DNA of 64,000 nt. Source: JAJECS01 sp965219705 (GTDB lineage: Bacteria > Chloroflexota > UBA11872). This document shows, piece after piece, positions 7,030 through 15,907 of the stretch. The notes under the pieces are model-generated. The model did no database searches and was not told the DNA's origin. It saw only the letters and a program-made list of their open reading frames with translations. Each line of letters opens with the position of its first letter. Position 1 is the first letter of the stretch. The position numbers and the translations under genes are program-made. The stretch is taken from contig OZ244789.1 of the NCBI GenBank assembly GCA_965219705.1, positions 868,001 through 932,000 on the forward strand. The letters are read 5' to 3'.

Positions 7030-9432
7030 ATGGCCATCGACTCACGCCGGATCCTGCACCAACTGGGCCGCGGTGAGTCGATTGACGACATTCGCGCCGC
7101 GGCCGGGCTGACCGAAGCCGAGTTCGACGCTTGGTGGAACGAGGAGCTCCAGCGCCGGCTGGCGGTGATCGACGGGCGGACGTCGGGGCCGGTCGGCGCG
7201 GGGGTCGAGATCCAGCGGGACGCCAGCGGCCTGCCGCACATTTACGCCGAGACCGAGACCGACCTGTTCGTGGGCTACGGCTACGCCATGGCCCAGGACC
7301 GGCTGTTCCAGATGGACTATCTGCGGCGGCGGGCACTGGGGCGGCTGGCGGAGATCCTGGGCCCCGAGGCGTACGACTACGACGTGCTGGTGCGAACGGT
7401 TGGGCTGCACCGAATCGCGGCCGACGAAACGGCGCGCCTACCGGCTGAGACGGCCGAGTGCTACGAGGCCTTCGCGACTGGCGTCAACGCGTTTATCGCG
7501 GAGCGCCGCGACCTGCCGCCGATCGAATTCGACCTGCTCGACTATCGGCCCGAGCCGTGGCGGCCGCTCGACTCGATTGCGCTGCTGGGCGAGTTTCGCT
7601 GGTATCTGACGGGGCGGTTTCCCGTGATTGCGGTGCCCGAGTTGGCCAGGCGCGCCCTGGGCGACGGTCCGCTGTACCGCGCGTTCATGACTCCCGAGGC
7701 GATCGACGAGACGATTCTGCATCCCGGGGAGTACGCGAGCGTCGCCAGCGGCACGGACCCCGTGGAGCCGCCGCTGGGCGGGATCGACGACGGCACCGGC
7801 AGCAACAACTGGGTGATCGGTCCGAGCCGCAGCGCGTCCGGCGGAGGGATGGTCGCCAGCGATCCGCACATCGCCTTCGGCTCGCCCGGCTGCTGGTACC
7901 AGGTGCACCTGGTGGGAGGCCGGTTCAACGTCGCGGGCTCCGGATATGCGGGGGCGCCGGGCATCATATTCGGTCGCAACCTGAGGGTCGCCTGGGGCAT
8001 CACCAACAACATCAGCTCGCAGCGCGATCTGTACCAGGAGCGCACCGACCCGGCGCATCCCGGCGCCTTCCTCTACGACGGCCAGTGGGAACCGGCGCGC
8101 GAACGGGTGGAAGCCATCTCCGTGCGCGGCGAGGGCGTGCGCGAGGAAGTGGTGCGGTTGTCGCGAAACGGCCCGATAGTGGATCGGATCCTGCCGGGAT
8201 TCGCGCAAGGCACCGGCCCGGTGTCGCTGCGATGGGCGGGGGCGCTGCCCTGCGCCTGGCCGACGGCGCTGCTGGAGTGGAACCTGGCCGGCTCCTGCGC
8301 CGAGCTCGAGGACGCCCTGCGCGGCTGGGTGTCGCCCACGCTGAGCATGGTGCTCGCGGACGTGGACGGCGGCTTCGGCTACCGGGCGACCGGCCAGGTG
8401 CCGCTGCGCTCGCGGGTTGAGCGCGGCTACCGCCGCGGGTGGGACCCCGCCGACGCCTGGCAGGGGATGACCCCGTTCGAGGGCATGCCCAGCGTGCGCG
8501 ACCCCGAGCGCGGCTGGGTGGCAACGGCGAACAACCTGCCGGCGCCGTCGGACTACCCATATCCGCTGTCCAATACGTCGCCGAGCGGCTACCGCGCGCA
8601 ACGCATCCGGCAGATGATCGAGTCGCGCGAGGCCCACAGCCGCGAGGACATGGCCGCGATGCACTACGACCCGCTGTCGCTGCGGGCGCTGAACGCGGTC
8701 GACGCGCTGACGCGCATCCTCGACGGCGGCGACGCGCGGATGCAGGCGGCCGCCGCGGCGCTGCGCGACTGGGACTGCCGCATGGACGCTGATAGCGCCG
8801 CGGCGGCGATATTCGAGGCCTTCCACCAGCAATGGGACGAAGTGGTCGCCTCGGAACGCTTCTCGGCGGACGCGTCGGCCCTGGCCGTCGGCGATCCGGC
8901 CGCCTTCGTGGCGGGCGGCATTGGCGCGCTGTCGCTGCGCCTGCTGGCCGAGGACGACGCGGGCTGGTTCTCGTCGGCGGAGGGGCGAGACGCGGCGGTG
9001 CGGTCGGCGATGGCCCGCGCCCTTGACCAGATCACCGAGCGTCTGGGCGACGACATGTCCGCATGGAGTTGGGGCGGGCTTCACAAGGTGCTGCTGCCCC
9101 ACTTGTTGTCGGGCCGCGGCGACCTGGGATGCTTGCTCGACCGCGGCGGCGAGCCCGCAAGCGGGAACGGCTTCGTCGTGTGCAATACGGGGTCGTCGCC
9201 GGAATTCGAATCGACCGGCGGCGCGAACTATCGACTGATCGTGGACCTCGCGGAGACGCCGGCCCGGCTGTGGTCGCTGGACGCGGCGGGGCCATCGGGT
9301 CAGCCGGGTAGCCCGCACTACGCGAACCAGTTCGGCGACTGGCTGGCGGGCCGCTATCACGAGACCCCCTTGGAACGCGACGACGTGCGCGCAACGATCA
9401 GCACCACGCTGACGTTGCAACCACCGGAGTGA
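7030..9432 (+). CDS. Penicillin acylase family N-terminal-nucleophile hydrolase, 800 aa
   Basis: Ntn-hydrolase related to penicillin G acylase and acyl-homoserine-lactone acylases; these cleave amide-linked acyl groups after self-cleavage. The alpha-chain motif YGYAMAQDRLFQMDYLRRRALGR fits (split here: YGYAMAQDRLFQ, then LRRRALGRLAE, from about residue 83). The nucleophile is Ser258 in DGTGSNNWVIG, with cleavage expected between Gly257 and Ser258, followed by ASDPH. ATG at 7030 is preferred over in-frame upstream starts that would overlap the previous gene. No signal peptide is visible, and residues 1-45 form an extra helical segment (SIDDIRAAAGLTEAEFDAWW), so it may work in the cytoplasm, unlike classical periplasmic members. 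Confidence 0.9.
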   Translation: MAIDSRRILHQLGRGESIDDIRAAAGLTEAEFDAWWNEELQRRLAVIDGRTSGPVGAGVEIQRDASGLPHIYAETETDLFVGYGYAMAQDRLFQMDYLRRRALGRLAEILGPEAYDYDVLVRTVGLHRIAADETARLPAETAECYEAFATGVNAFIAERRDLPPIEFDLLDYRPEPWRPLDSIALLGEFRWYLTGRFPVIAVPELARRALGDGPLYRAFMTPEAIDETILHPGEYASVASGTDPVEPPLGGIDDGTGSNNWVIGPSRSASGGGMVASDPHIAFGSPGCWYQVHLVGGRFNVAGSGYAGAPGIIFGRNLRVAWGITNNISSQRDLYQERTDPAHPGAFLYDGQWEPARERVEAISVRGEGVREEVVRLSRNGPIVDRILPGFAQGTGPVSLRWAGALPCAWPTALLEWNLAGSCAELEDALRGWVSPTLSMVLADVDGGFGYRATGQVPLRSRVERGYRRGWDPADAWQGMTPFEGMPSVRDPERGWVATANNLPAPSDYPYPLSNTSPSGYRAQRIRQMIESREAHSREDMAAMHYDPLSLRALNAVDALTRILDGGDARMQAAAAALRDWDCRMDADSAAAAIFEAFHQQWDEVVASERFSADASALAVGDPAAFVAGGIGALSLRLLAEDDAGWFSSAEGRDAAVRSAMARALDQITERLGDDMSAWSWGGLHKVLLPHLLSGRGDLGCLLDRGGEPASGNGFVVCNTGSSPEFESTGGANYRLIVDLAETPARLWSLDAAGPSGQPGSPHYANQFGDWLAGRYHETPLERDDVRATISTTLTLQPPE

Positions 9433-9437
9433 CGCAA

Positions 9438-9893
9438 ATGGATCTGACGCGCGACGTGCCGCGCAGTCCCTACGAGAAGCTCGGCGGCATCGTGTTTCTG
9501 CCGCGCAGCATCGACAAGGGGCGCGCGGACCTGGCGGGGACGCTCGGCGAGTATGTGGCCCGGACCGGACGATCCGCCCGGCTGTTCGAGTTCCTTGGCG
9601 TTTCCGCCGACGATTTCATCGAAGCGTTGCGGGACCGTCCGACCGACGAGGACGTATGGGCCTGGGTCGCGGACCGCATGACGCCGCGGACGCCGGAGGA
9701 GATTGCCGAATTCAACCAGCAGATGTGGGCCGCCGAGCCCGAGGACGAAGGCGATCGCTGGACGTGGGCCGAGTTCCGGGAGTTCCTGGCGGACTGCGGA
9801 CAGGCGCATCGCACGGACATCACGCGGCACTTCGACCGCTTGGACCTCGACGAGCGGCGCGAGGTGCCCACGGGCGGGCGTCGGTACGAGTAG
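9438..9893 (+). CDS. DUF5069 domain protein, 151 aa
   Basis: Matches DUF5069: DLTRDVPRSPYEKLGGIVFL, then DKGRADLAGTLGEY and FFEFLG-like LFEFLGVSADDF, with a conserved-looking WVADRM segment. Function is unknown in the family. The ATG at 9438 is preferred to the GTG at 9429 because GGAG at 9426-9429 gives a well-placed ribosome site. It follows the acylase gene by 5 bases and is probably the last gene of the 5498-9893 transcript. Confidence 0.85.
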   Translation: MDLTRDVPRSPYEKLGGIVFLPRSIDKGRADLAGTLGEYVARTGRSARLFEFLGVSADDFIEALRDRPTDEDVWAWVADRMTPRTPEEIAEFNQQMWAAEPEDEGDRWTWAEFREFLADCGQAHRTDITRHFDRLDLDERREVPTGGRRYE

Positions 9894-9915
9894 CGAGCGG
9901 CTGCCGTCGGCTCTC

Positions 9916-9921
9916 TAGAAT
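9916..9921 (+). promoter_or_regulatory. Candidate -10 box (TAGAAT) of the plus-strand glycan operon
   Basis: TAGAAT in the 48-base gap before the GT4 gene at 9942, the first gene of the 9942-15907 set. Same hexamer as at 3204-3209. No convincing -35 box is seen. Confidence 0.4.
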
Positions 9922-9941
9922 CAACGGCACGCGTTCGGAAT

Positions 9942-11165
9942 ATGCCCATGCGCATCGCCCTGCTGGCTGACACCTATCCCCCCGCGAACCGGGGCGGGGC
10001 GGGCGTGGTCGCACAGCGCCTGGCGCGCGCCTTCGCCGCGCGCGGTCATGACGTGCTGGTGGTGGCCACCTGGCCGGACGCGGCCCAGGAGACCGCGGAC
10101 GGAGACGTGCGGGTGCAGCGCTTGCAGTCGCGGTATCCAGAGAGATTTCGGAACACCGTGGCCATGATGAATCCGGTGCTGCTGGGCGGGGTGCGCCGGG
10201 CGCTGGAGGACTTTCGGCCCGACGTGGTGCACGCGCACAACGTGCACCAGCACCTGTCGTACGCCTCACTGGAGGTGGCGGCGTCCACAGGCGCCCCGGT
10301 GGCCTACACCGCGCACGATTTCCTGCTGTTTTGCTGCATCAAGTTCATCTGCAGCGGCGGGGAGGTCGACTTTCGCCAGCGGTGGTTCAACTGCGCCAAG
10401 TGCCAGCGCTTCCGCTGGAACCCGGCGCGCAACGCGACGATTCGCCGGCAGATGACGGGGCACGTGGATCACGTCTTCGTCATCAGCCGGGCGTTGCAGA
10501 CCGCACTGCGGGCCAACGGCTACGGAGGCGCGGAGGTGATGCACAACGGGGTCGATGCCGAGTGGTGGGCCCAGGGCGAAGGCCGGCGGTTTCGGGCGAA
10601 GATTGCCGTGGACGACGCACCGCTGGCGCTGCTGGCCGCCCGCGTGAGCCGCGAAAAGGGGGCCGAAGCCGCGCTCCACGCCATGGCCAAGGCCCGCAAC
10701 CCCGAGGTCCGGCTGGTGATTGCCGGCGACAACCCGCGATATGCGCCCAAGCTCCACGCGCTGGCCCGCGAGCTGGGCGTGGCCGACCGGCTGATCCTGC
10801 CCGGCTGGCTCGACGCCGCCACGCTGCGCGACGCCTACCAAGCGGCGGACGTCACGCTGGCGCCGTCCACGTATCCGGATCCGTTCAACCTGACGCTGAT
10901 CGAATCCATGGCCGCTGGCACGCCGGTGATCGCGTCGTCTCTCGGCGCCGGTCCGGAGCTCGTCCCCGACGGCGAGACGGGATTCGCGGTGCATCCGGAC
11001 GACACCATGGGCCTGGCCGATCGCATCTCGCTCATCGTCGAGGACCCGGATTATGCCGGCTCGCTCGGCGCGGCCGGCCGGCAGCGCGTGACGCGATATT
11101 TCACGCTGGACCGGCAGGTGGACCGGACGCTGGCGCGCTACGAGACGCTGATCGCCGCCGCATGA
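9942..11165 (+). CDS. GT4-family glycosyltransferase, 407 aa
   Basis: Two-domain GT-B glycosyltransferase. The N-terminal acceptor domain starts ALLADTYPPANRGGAGVVAQ; the C-terminal donor domain carries the E-x7-E region (FNLTLIESMAAGTPVIA). An unusual cysteine-rich stretch lies at about residues 128-165 (FCCIKFIC, FNCAKCQRF). This region occurs in a subset of GT4 enzymes and may bind metal or form a structural knuckle. ATG start at 9942, or 6 bases later at 9948. First gene of a five-gene plus-strand set; its stop overlaps the next ATG (ATGA). Confidence 0.9.
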   Translation: MPMRIALLADTYPPANRGGAGVVAQRLARAFAARGHDVLVVATWPDAAQETADGDVRVQRLQSRYPERFRNTVAMMNPVLLGGVRRALEDFRPDVVHAHNVHQHLSYASLEVAASTGAPVAYTAHDFLLFCCIKFICSGGEVDFRQRWFNCAKCQRFRWNPARNATIRRQMTGHVDHVFVISRALQTALRANGYGGAEVMHNGVDAEWWAQGEGRRFRAKIAVDDAPLALLAARVSREKGAEAALHAMAKARNPEVRLVIAGDNPRYAPKLHALARELGVADRLILPGWLDAATLRDAYQAADVTLAPSTYPDPFNLTLIESMAAGTPVIASSLGAGPELVPDGETGFAVHPDDTMGLADRISLIVEDPDYAGSLGAAGRQRVTRYFTLDRQVDRTLARYETLIAAA

Positions 11166-12361
11166 CGGCCCCGCGCCGCGTCGTCCACGTCATCTCGTCG
11201 CTTGCCGTGGGCGGAGCGCAGCGTCATCTACTGCAACTGCTCGCCGAGCCCGCCGACGACATGCAGCAGGACGTGCTCTACTTCCGCGACCACGACCTGC
11301 GGCGGGACGCCGAACGCCTGGCCCGACGGGTGCGGCACGTGCCCATGGCCGGCGGCTGGGGATGGACGCGGCTGCCGCAGTTGACCGCCGCCATCAGGCG
11401 CGGCCGCTACGACGTGGTGCATACGCATCTGCTGCGCGCCGACATGTATGGGGCGCTGGCGGCTCGCGCGGCTCGCGTTCAAGGCCTGGTGGCAACCAAG
11501 CACAACCTGGAGGCTCGATTGGAGCACCCGATCTGGCGCTGGCTCCATCGGCGCACCGCGGGGATGCCGGACGTCACCATCGGCATCTCGGACGCCGTGC
11601 GCGCGTGGGCGGTGTCCACGGGCGGCGCACCGGCGTCCAAGACCCGCATGGTGCTCTACGGCATCGACGCCGCGCCATTCGAGGACCTGGATCAAGCGGG
11701 CGCCCGTGCCGAGCTTGGCATCGAGCCGAGCGCCCGCGTGGTGCTGTGCCCGGCGCGGCTCGACCCGCAAAAGAACCATGGAATGTTGCTGCGCGCCTTC
11801 GAGCGCGTGCACCGCGAACTGCCGGACACGGTGCTGCTGCTGGCAGGCGGACGGCAGCTCGGATCGGCGATCTACGAGCGCGACTTGCGGGCCCTGGCCG
11901 ACTTGATCGGCGTCGACGGCGCCGTGCGCTGGCTGGGGGTCCGGGGCGACGTGCGCCGTCTGCTGGCCGCCTGCGACGTGGTGGCGCTGGCCTCGGACTG
12001 GGAAGGGTTCGGCCTGGCGCTCTTGGAGGCGATGGCCGCAGCCCGTCCGGTCGTGGCCACGGCCGTGGGAGGTGTGCCGGAGGTTGTGGGGGACGACGAG
12101 GGTGGCGTCCTGGTCCCGGCGGGCGATGCGTCCGCGTTTGCGGATGCGCTTGTGCGCCTGCTGGGCGATGACGCCAACCGGCGGCGCATGGGCGCGGCGG
12201 CGGCGCGGCGGGCTCGCAAGACGTTCACGCTGGACTGCATGCGGGCCGCCACGCACGCCGTGTACGACGAGGTGCTCGGAGCGCGCCCGGCTGGAGGCAC
12301 CACCCAGCCGCGCCGATATACTTCCGGGGCGGCGCGCGGCAGGCGCGCCCCCTTGACGTAA
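11162..12361 (+). CDS. GT4-family glycosyltransferase, 399 aa
   Basis: GT-B enzyme of the PimA/WcaL-like GT4 group. N-terminal HVISSLAVGGAQRHLLQL has the glycine loop that contacts the donor; the donor-domain motif is DWEGFGLALLEAMAAARP. ATG at 11162 overlaps the previous stop (ATGA), indicating translational coupling. The frame is open far upstream within the preceding gene, but that extension is out of register with any homologous sequence. Predicted to add a sugar to a lipid-linked oligosaccharide in the cytoplasm. Confidence 0.92.
   Translation: MTAPRRVVHVISSLAVGGAQRHLLQLLAEPADDMQQDVLYFRDHDLRRDAERLARRVRHVPMAGGWGWTRLPQLTAAIRRGRYDVVHTHLLRADMYGALAARAARVQGLVATKHNLEARLEHPIWRWLHRRTAGMPDVTIGISDAVRAWAVSTGGAPASKTRMVLYGIDAAPFEDLDQAGARAELGIEPSARVVLCPARLDPQKNHGMLLRAFERVHRELPDTVLLLAGGRQLGSAIYERDLRALADLIGVDGAVRWLGVRGDVRRLLAACDVVALASDWEGFGLALLEAMAAARPVVATAVGGVPEVVGDDEGGVLVPAGDASAFADALVRLLGDDANRRRMGAAAARRARKTFTLDCMRAATHAVYDEVLGARPAGGTTQPRRYTSGAARGRRAPLT
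12317..12322 (+). promoter_or_regulatory. Candidate internal -10 box (TATACT)
   Basis: TATACT lies inside the 3' end of the preceding glycosyltransferase gene, 49 bases before the epimerase ATG at 12371. No clear -35. It could give internal transcription of the epimerase and downstream genes. Confidence 0.25.
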
Positions 12362-12370
12362 AGACGCGAG

Positions 12371-13339
12371 ATGTCCAGTAACCGCCCCACCAGCCTCGTG
12401 ACGGGAGCCTGCGGCTTCATCGGCTCCCACCTCGCCGAGCGTTTGCTCGCGGAGGGGCACCACGTGATCGGCCTGGACGGCTTCACGGACTCCTATGACC
12501 TTCGGCAAAAGCGGGACAACGAGCGGCGGCTGCTGGCAAACCCGGAATACGAAACCGTCGAGGGCCACCTGATGGACCTTGACCTCCAGCCGCTGACCGA
12601 CCGGGCGCAGTTCGTCTTCCACCTGGCGGCGCGCGCCGGCGTGCGCGAGGGATGGACCGCGTTCAACTATGGCCGCTACATGCGCGACAACTGCCTCTCG
12701 ACGCAGCGGCTGGCGGAGGCGGCTCTGGCTTCGGGCGTCGAGCTCTTCAGCTTCGCGTCGACGTCATCGATCTATGGGTTCGATCCGAAGCTGCCGACGC
12801 CCGAGGATCACGACCTGCACCCCCGTGCGTTCTACGCCATGTCAAAGCTAATGGACGAGCACGTCCTCAACGGGTTCCGCCAGCTATTCGGGCTGCCGGT
12901 CGTGATCCTGCGCTACTACACGCTCTTCGGTCCCCGCCAGCGGCCGGACATGCTGGCGCACATTGGCCTGAAGGCCATTGCGGAGGGCCGGCCGATCACG
13001 ATCTATGGCGACGGCGAGCAGACGCGTGAGCTGACCTACGTGATGGACGCCGTCGAGGCCCAGGCGCGCGTGCTGGACGTGCTGCCGATCGGTGAGGTCT
13101 ACAACATCGGCAGCGGACCGACGGTTTCAGTGAACGAATTCATCCGCGAGATGGAAGCCGTGGTCGGCCGCCCGGCGGAGTTGATCTACACCGACGCCAA
13201 TCCGGCGGACCAGCTCCACAGCCAGGCCGATATCGGCAAGGCTCGGCGTGAGCTGGGATTCAATCCCACCACGACCGTGCGCGAGGGTCTCGAGGCCGAG
13301 TACGCGTGGCTGCGCGAGTCGATATTGGGAGCACGCTGA
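12371..13339 (+). CDS. NAD-dependent nucleotide-sugar epimerase/dehydratase, 322 aa
   Basis: Extended short-chain dehydrogenase. NAD-binding TGACGFIGSH at residues 11-20, active-site FASTSSIYG, and catalytic Tyr155/Lys159 in YAMSK. RYYTLFGPRQRPDM is typical of UDP-glucuronate 4-epimerase and UDP-glucose 4-epimerase relatives. It probably makes a UDP-sugar donor for neighbouring glycosyltransferases; the exact epimerisation cannot be fixed by eye. ATG at 12371, 9 bases after the previous stop. Confidence 0.92.
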   Translation: MSSNRPTSLVTGACGFIGSHLAERLLAEGHHVIGLDGFTDSYDLRQKRDNERRLLANPEYETVEGHLMDLDLQPLTDRAQFVFHLAARAGVREGWTAFNYGRYMRDNCLSTQRLAEAALASGVELFSFASTSSIYGFDPKLPTPEDHDLHPRAFYAMSKLMDEHVLNGFRQLFGLPVVILRYYTLFGPRQRPDMLAHIGLKAIAEGRPITIYGDGEQTRELTYVMDAVEAQARVLDVLPIGEVYNIGSGPTVSVNEFIREMEAVVGRPAELIYTDANPADQLHSQADIGKARRELGFNPTTTVREGLEAEYAWLRESILGAR

Positions 13340-14490
13340 CGCCACCGAGCCGTCCCATCCGCGTCCTCCAGGTGATGGAGGCCACCATCGGCGGCACGAA
13401 ACGGCATCTGTTCGACCTGGCCACGTCGCTTGACGCCGACTCCGTTGCGGTGGAAGTGGCGTGTCCCTTGGTGCGCTCGGAGGCCCACGGCGATACGTCG
13501 TTTGCGCGTGACCTGCGCGAGGCGGGCGTGACCGTGCGACCGATCCCGATGGTGCGAGCGCTGAACCCCAGAGCCGATGCCGTGACCATCGCTCGACTGG
13601 CGCGGCTGATCCGGGCGGGCGGATACGACATCGTCCACACCCACAGCACCAAGGCCGGGTTGACCGGGCGGCTTGCCGCGCGCTGGCAGGCCGCCCGGAC
13701 CGTGCACACACCACACGGCTTCTACTACCTGAACTTCGCCGGGCGCACCGCTCGCGCCATGACGCGCGGTCTCGAGCGCGGCCTGGGCGCCATGACCGAT
13801 CGCGTAATTGCGTTGTCCGACGGCGAGCATCGCGAGGCGGTGGACTTGCTGGGCGCGTCACGCGTGCGGCTGGTGCCCAACGGCTTCGAGCCGTTCGAGA
13901 CGCTTTCGCGGGCCGCAGCGCGCCAGCGCCTCGGGCTGCCAGCCGATGGACCGGTGGTGGGCACAACCTCGCGCTTCACCACCCAAAAGGCCCCCTTGGA
14001 CATCGTCGAGGCCTTCCGCGTGATCCATGAGGCACGGCCGGAGACGCGCTTGCTCTGGTTCAACGGAGGCGAGCTGCAGACGGCGGTGGAGCGCCGCCTG
14101 GCGGACCTTGGGTTGTTGAACGCCACGGTGCGTCCGGGCTATTTGCCGGACGCCCGTGCCCTGCTCCCGGCCATGGATGTCTATTTGCACTTGGCGCGCT
14201 GGGAAGGCGTGCCGTACGCCGTGATGGAGGCCATGTGGGCCGGCGTGCCGGTGGTGGGCGCCGACGCCATCGGAACGACGGACCTCATCGCAAACAAGCA
14301 CACAGGTCTCTTGGTGAGCGGCGGAGATGGGCCGGCGGCAGGCCGCGCGGCCCTGCGCTTGTTGACAGAGGCATCGCTGACTCGCAACATCACGCAGGCT
14401 GCGGCGTGCAGCATGCGGCGGCGGCAGGATCGCCGCGGAATGGCGCGCGCCACCGAAGCGGTTTACCGCGAACTCGTGCAGACAAACTGA
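13306..14490 (+). CDS. GT4-family glycosyltransferase, 394 aa
   Basis: GT-B glycosyltransferase. The first strand is RVLQVMEATIGGTKRHLFD, and the donor-site region is RWEGVPYAVMEAMWAGVP. The family N-terminus needs a start before residue 20, so GTG at 13306 is used although it overlaps the epimerase gene by 34 bases; a CTG at 13336, overlapping the epimerase stop, is the alternative. It resembles GT4 enzymes that act on undecaprenyl-linked sugars in capsule and EPS clusters. Confidence 0.88.
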   Translation: MAARVDIGSTLTPPSRPIRVLQVMEATIGGTKRHLFDLATSLDADSVAVEVACPLVRSEAHGDTSFARDLREAGVTVRPIPMVRALNPRADAVTIARLARLIRAGGYDIVHTHSTKAGLTGRLAARWQAARTVHTPHGFYYLNFAGRTARAMTRGLERGLGAMTDRVIALSDGEHREAVDLLGASRVRLVPNGFEPFETLSRAAARQRLGLPADGPVVGTTSRFTTQKAPLDIVEAFRVIHEARPETRLLWFNGGELQTAVERRLADLGLLNATVRPGYLPDARALLPAMDVYLHLARWEGVPYAVMEAMWAGVPVVGADAIGTTDLIANKHTGLLVSGGDGPAAGRAALRLLTEASLTRNITQAAACSMRRRQDRRGMARATEAVYRELVQTN

Positions 14491-14491
14491 C

Positions 14492-15907
14492 GTGCTAAGT
14501 CGAACTCGCGCCGTCGGCGGATTCCTCGCGATCGCCGACGTGCTCTTGACCATGCTCGCGCTGCTGGCGGCAGACGCGCTGCGCCATGCGCTGCCGTTCG
14601 GGTTCGGACCTGCCGAGCACCTGGACTGGCTGGGCGCGCGCGAGTACGTGATCGTGGCGGCGACGTGGGCGTTCTTCCTCCGCTTCGCCAGGGTTTACCA
14701 CCACCGGCGAGTGATGCGCGTGGTGCTCGAAGCGCGCGCCATCATCTTCGCGGTGCTGCTGGCCACCGGTGCGCTCTTCGCGGCCTTCTTCGTGCTCAAG
14801 GTCGAGTTCCTCTCCAGATTGCTGTTCGTGTACTTCGTCGCGCTCGATCTGGCGATCCTGATCAACTTCCGCTGGCTGCTCAACCTGGCGCTGCGCACCA
14901 GGCATCTCTCGCCCGCAGATAGGCGGCTGGTGCTGATCGCCGGCGCGGGTCCCGTGGGCGACCGCGTGTCCCGGCTCATCCTCGACCGTCCGTGGTCCGG
15001 CTATGAGGTGCTGGGATTCGCCGACGATGACGCGCTGAAGCAGGGCACGACGCTGAACGGGCGGCCGGTGCTCGGATTGGTGGCGGAGTTGCCGGAGCTC
15101 GTGGAACGCCATGCGCTCGACGAGGTGATCATTGCGCTGCCCCTGCACGCCCACAGCCGGCTGCGCGAGTCGGTGCTGGCGCTGGAGCGCGCCGACGTGC
15201 GGATCCGCGTGGTTCCGGACGTCTTCGACCTGATGCCCGGTCGAACGATGGCCGAAGACACCTGGGGCATCCCGATGATCAGCGTGCGCGCGCCCGAGAT
15301 CACCGGCTTCGATCGAGTGGTCAAACGGGTGTTCGACCTGGTGCTGGGGCTCCTGACCCTGGTGGTGGTGGCGCCGGCGATGGCGTTATCCGCCCTGGCG
15401 GTCTGGCTGGAAAGCGGTCGCCCCGTGATCTTCGCCCAGCGCCGGGTGGGGGAAAACGGTCGGCTGTTCACGATGTACAAGTTCCGCACCATGGTTGCGA
15501 ACGCCGAGGCCCAGATCGAGGCGGCCAGGCAAAGCGGCAAGCGGATTGAAGACATCTACAAGCCGGCAAACGACGCCCGCGTCACCCGCGTCGGTCGCAT
15601 CCTGCGCCGGGCCAGTCTCGACGAGTTGCCGCAGCTTTGGAACGTGTTGCGCGGTGAGATGAGCTTGGTTGGGCCGCGGCCCGAATTGCCCTGGGTAGTG
15701 GATCGCTACGAATCATGGCAGCGGCAGCGGCTCTCGGTGCTCCCGGGGATCACCGGCTGGTGGCAGGTCAACGGCCGCGGCGATCTGCCCCTGGTCGAAA
15801 ACGTGGAGTACGACCTGTTCTACATCCAGAACTACTCGCCGCTGCTGGATATCTCGATCCTCGCGCGCACCCTGTGGGTGGTGGCGCGGGGACGCGGGGC
15901 GTACTAG
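14492..15907 (+). CDS. Polyprenyl glycosylphosphotransferase (initiating sugar transferase), 471 aa
   Basis: WbaP/CpsE-type membrane enzyme that transfers a sugar-1-phosphate from a UDP-sugar to undecaprenyl phosphate, the first step of glycan assembly. About four hydrophobic segments lie in the first 130 residues, then a Rossmann-like domain (VLIAGAGPVGDRV), another membrane segment (LVLGLLTLVVVAPAMALSAL), and the catalytic domain with FAQRRVGENG, FTMYKFRTM, DELPQLWNVLRGEMSLVGPR and WWQVNGR. GTG start just after the previous stop. It ends convergently with the next gene at a shared CTAG (15904-15907). Confidence 0.95.
   Translation: MLSRTRAVGGFLAIADVLLTMLALLAADALRHALPFGFGPAEHLDWLGAREYVIVAATWAFFLRFARVYHHRRVMRVVLEARAIIFAVLLATGALFAAFFVLKVEFLSRLLFVYFVALDLAILINFRWLLNLALRTRHLSPADRRLVLIAGAGPVGDRVSRLILDRPWSGYEVLGFADDDALKQGTTLNGRPVLGLVAELPELVERHALDEVIIALPLHAHSRLRESVLALERADVRIRVVPDVFDLMPGRTMAEDTWGIPMISVRAPEITGFDRVVKRVFDLVLGLLTLVVVAPAMALSALAVWLESGRPVIFAQRRVGENGRLFTMYKFRTMVANAEAQIEAARQSGKRIEDIYKPANDARVTRVGRILRRASLDELPQLWNVLRGEMSLVGPRPELPWVVDRYESWQRQRLSVLPGITGWWQVNGRGDLPLVENVEYDLFYIQNYSPLLDISILARTLWVVARGRGAY

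Noticed and set aside
7438..9420. 660-codon open frame antisense to the acylase gene
   Set aside because: Low-complexity Arg/Gly/Ala/Val composition, no motif, and the sense strand carries the Ntn-hydrolase signature.
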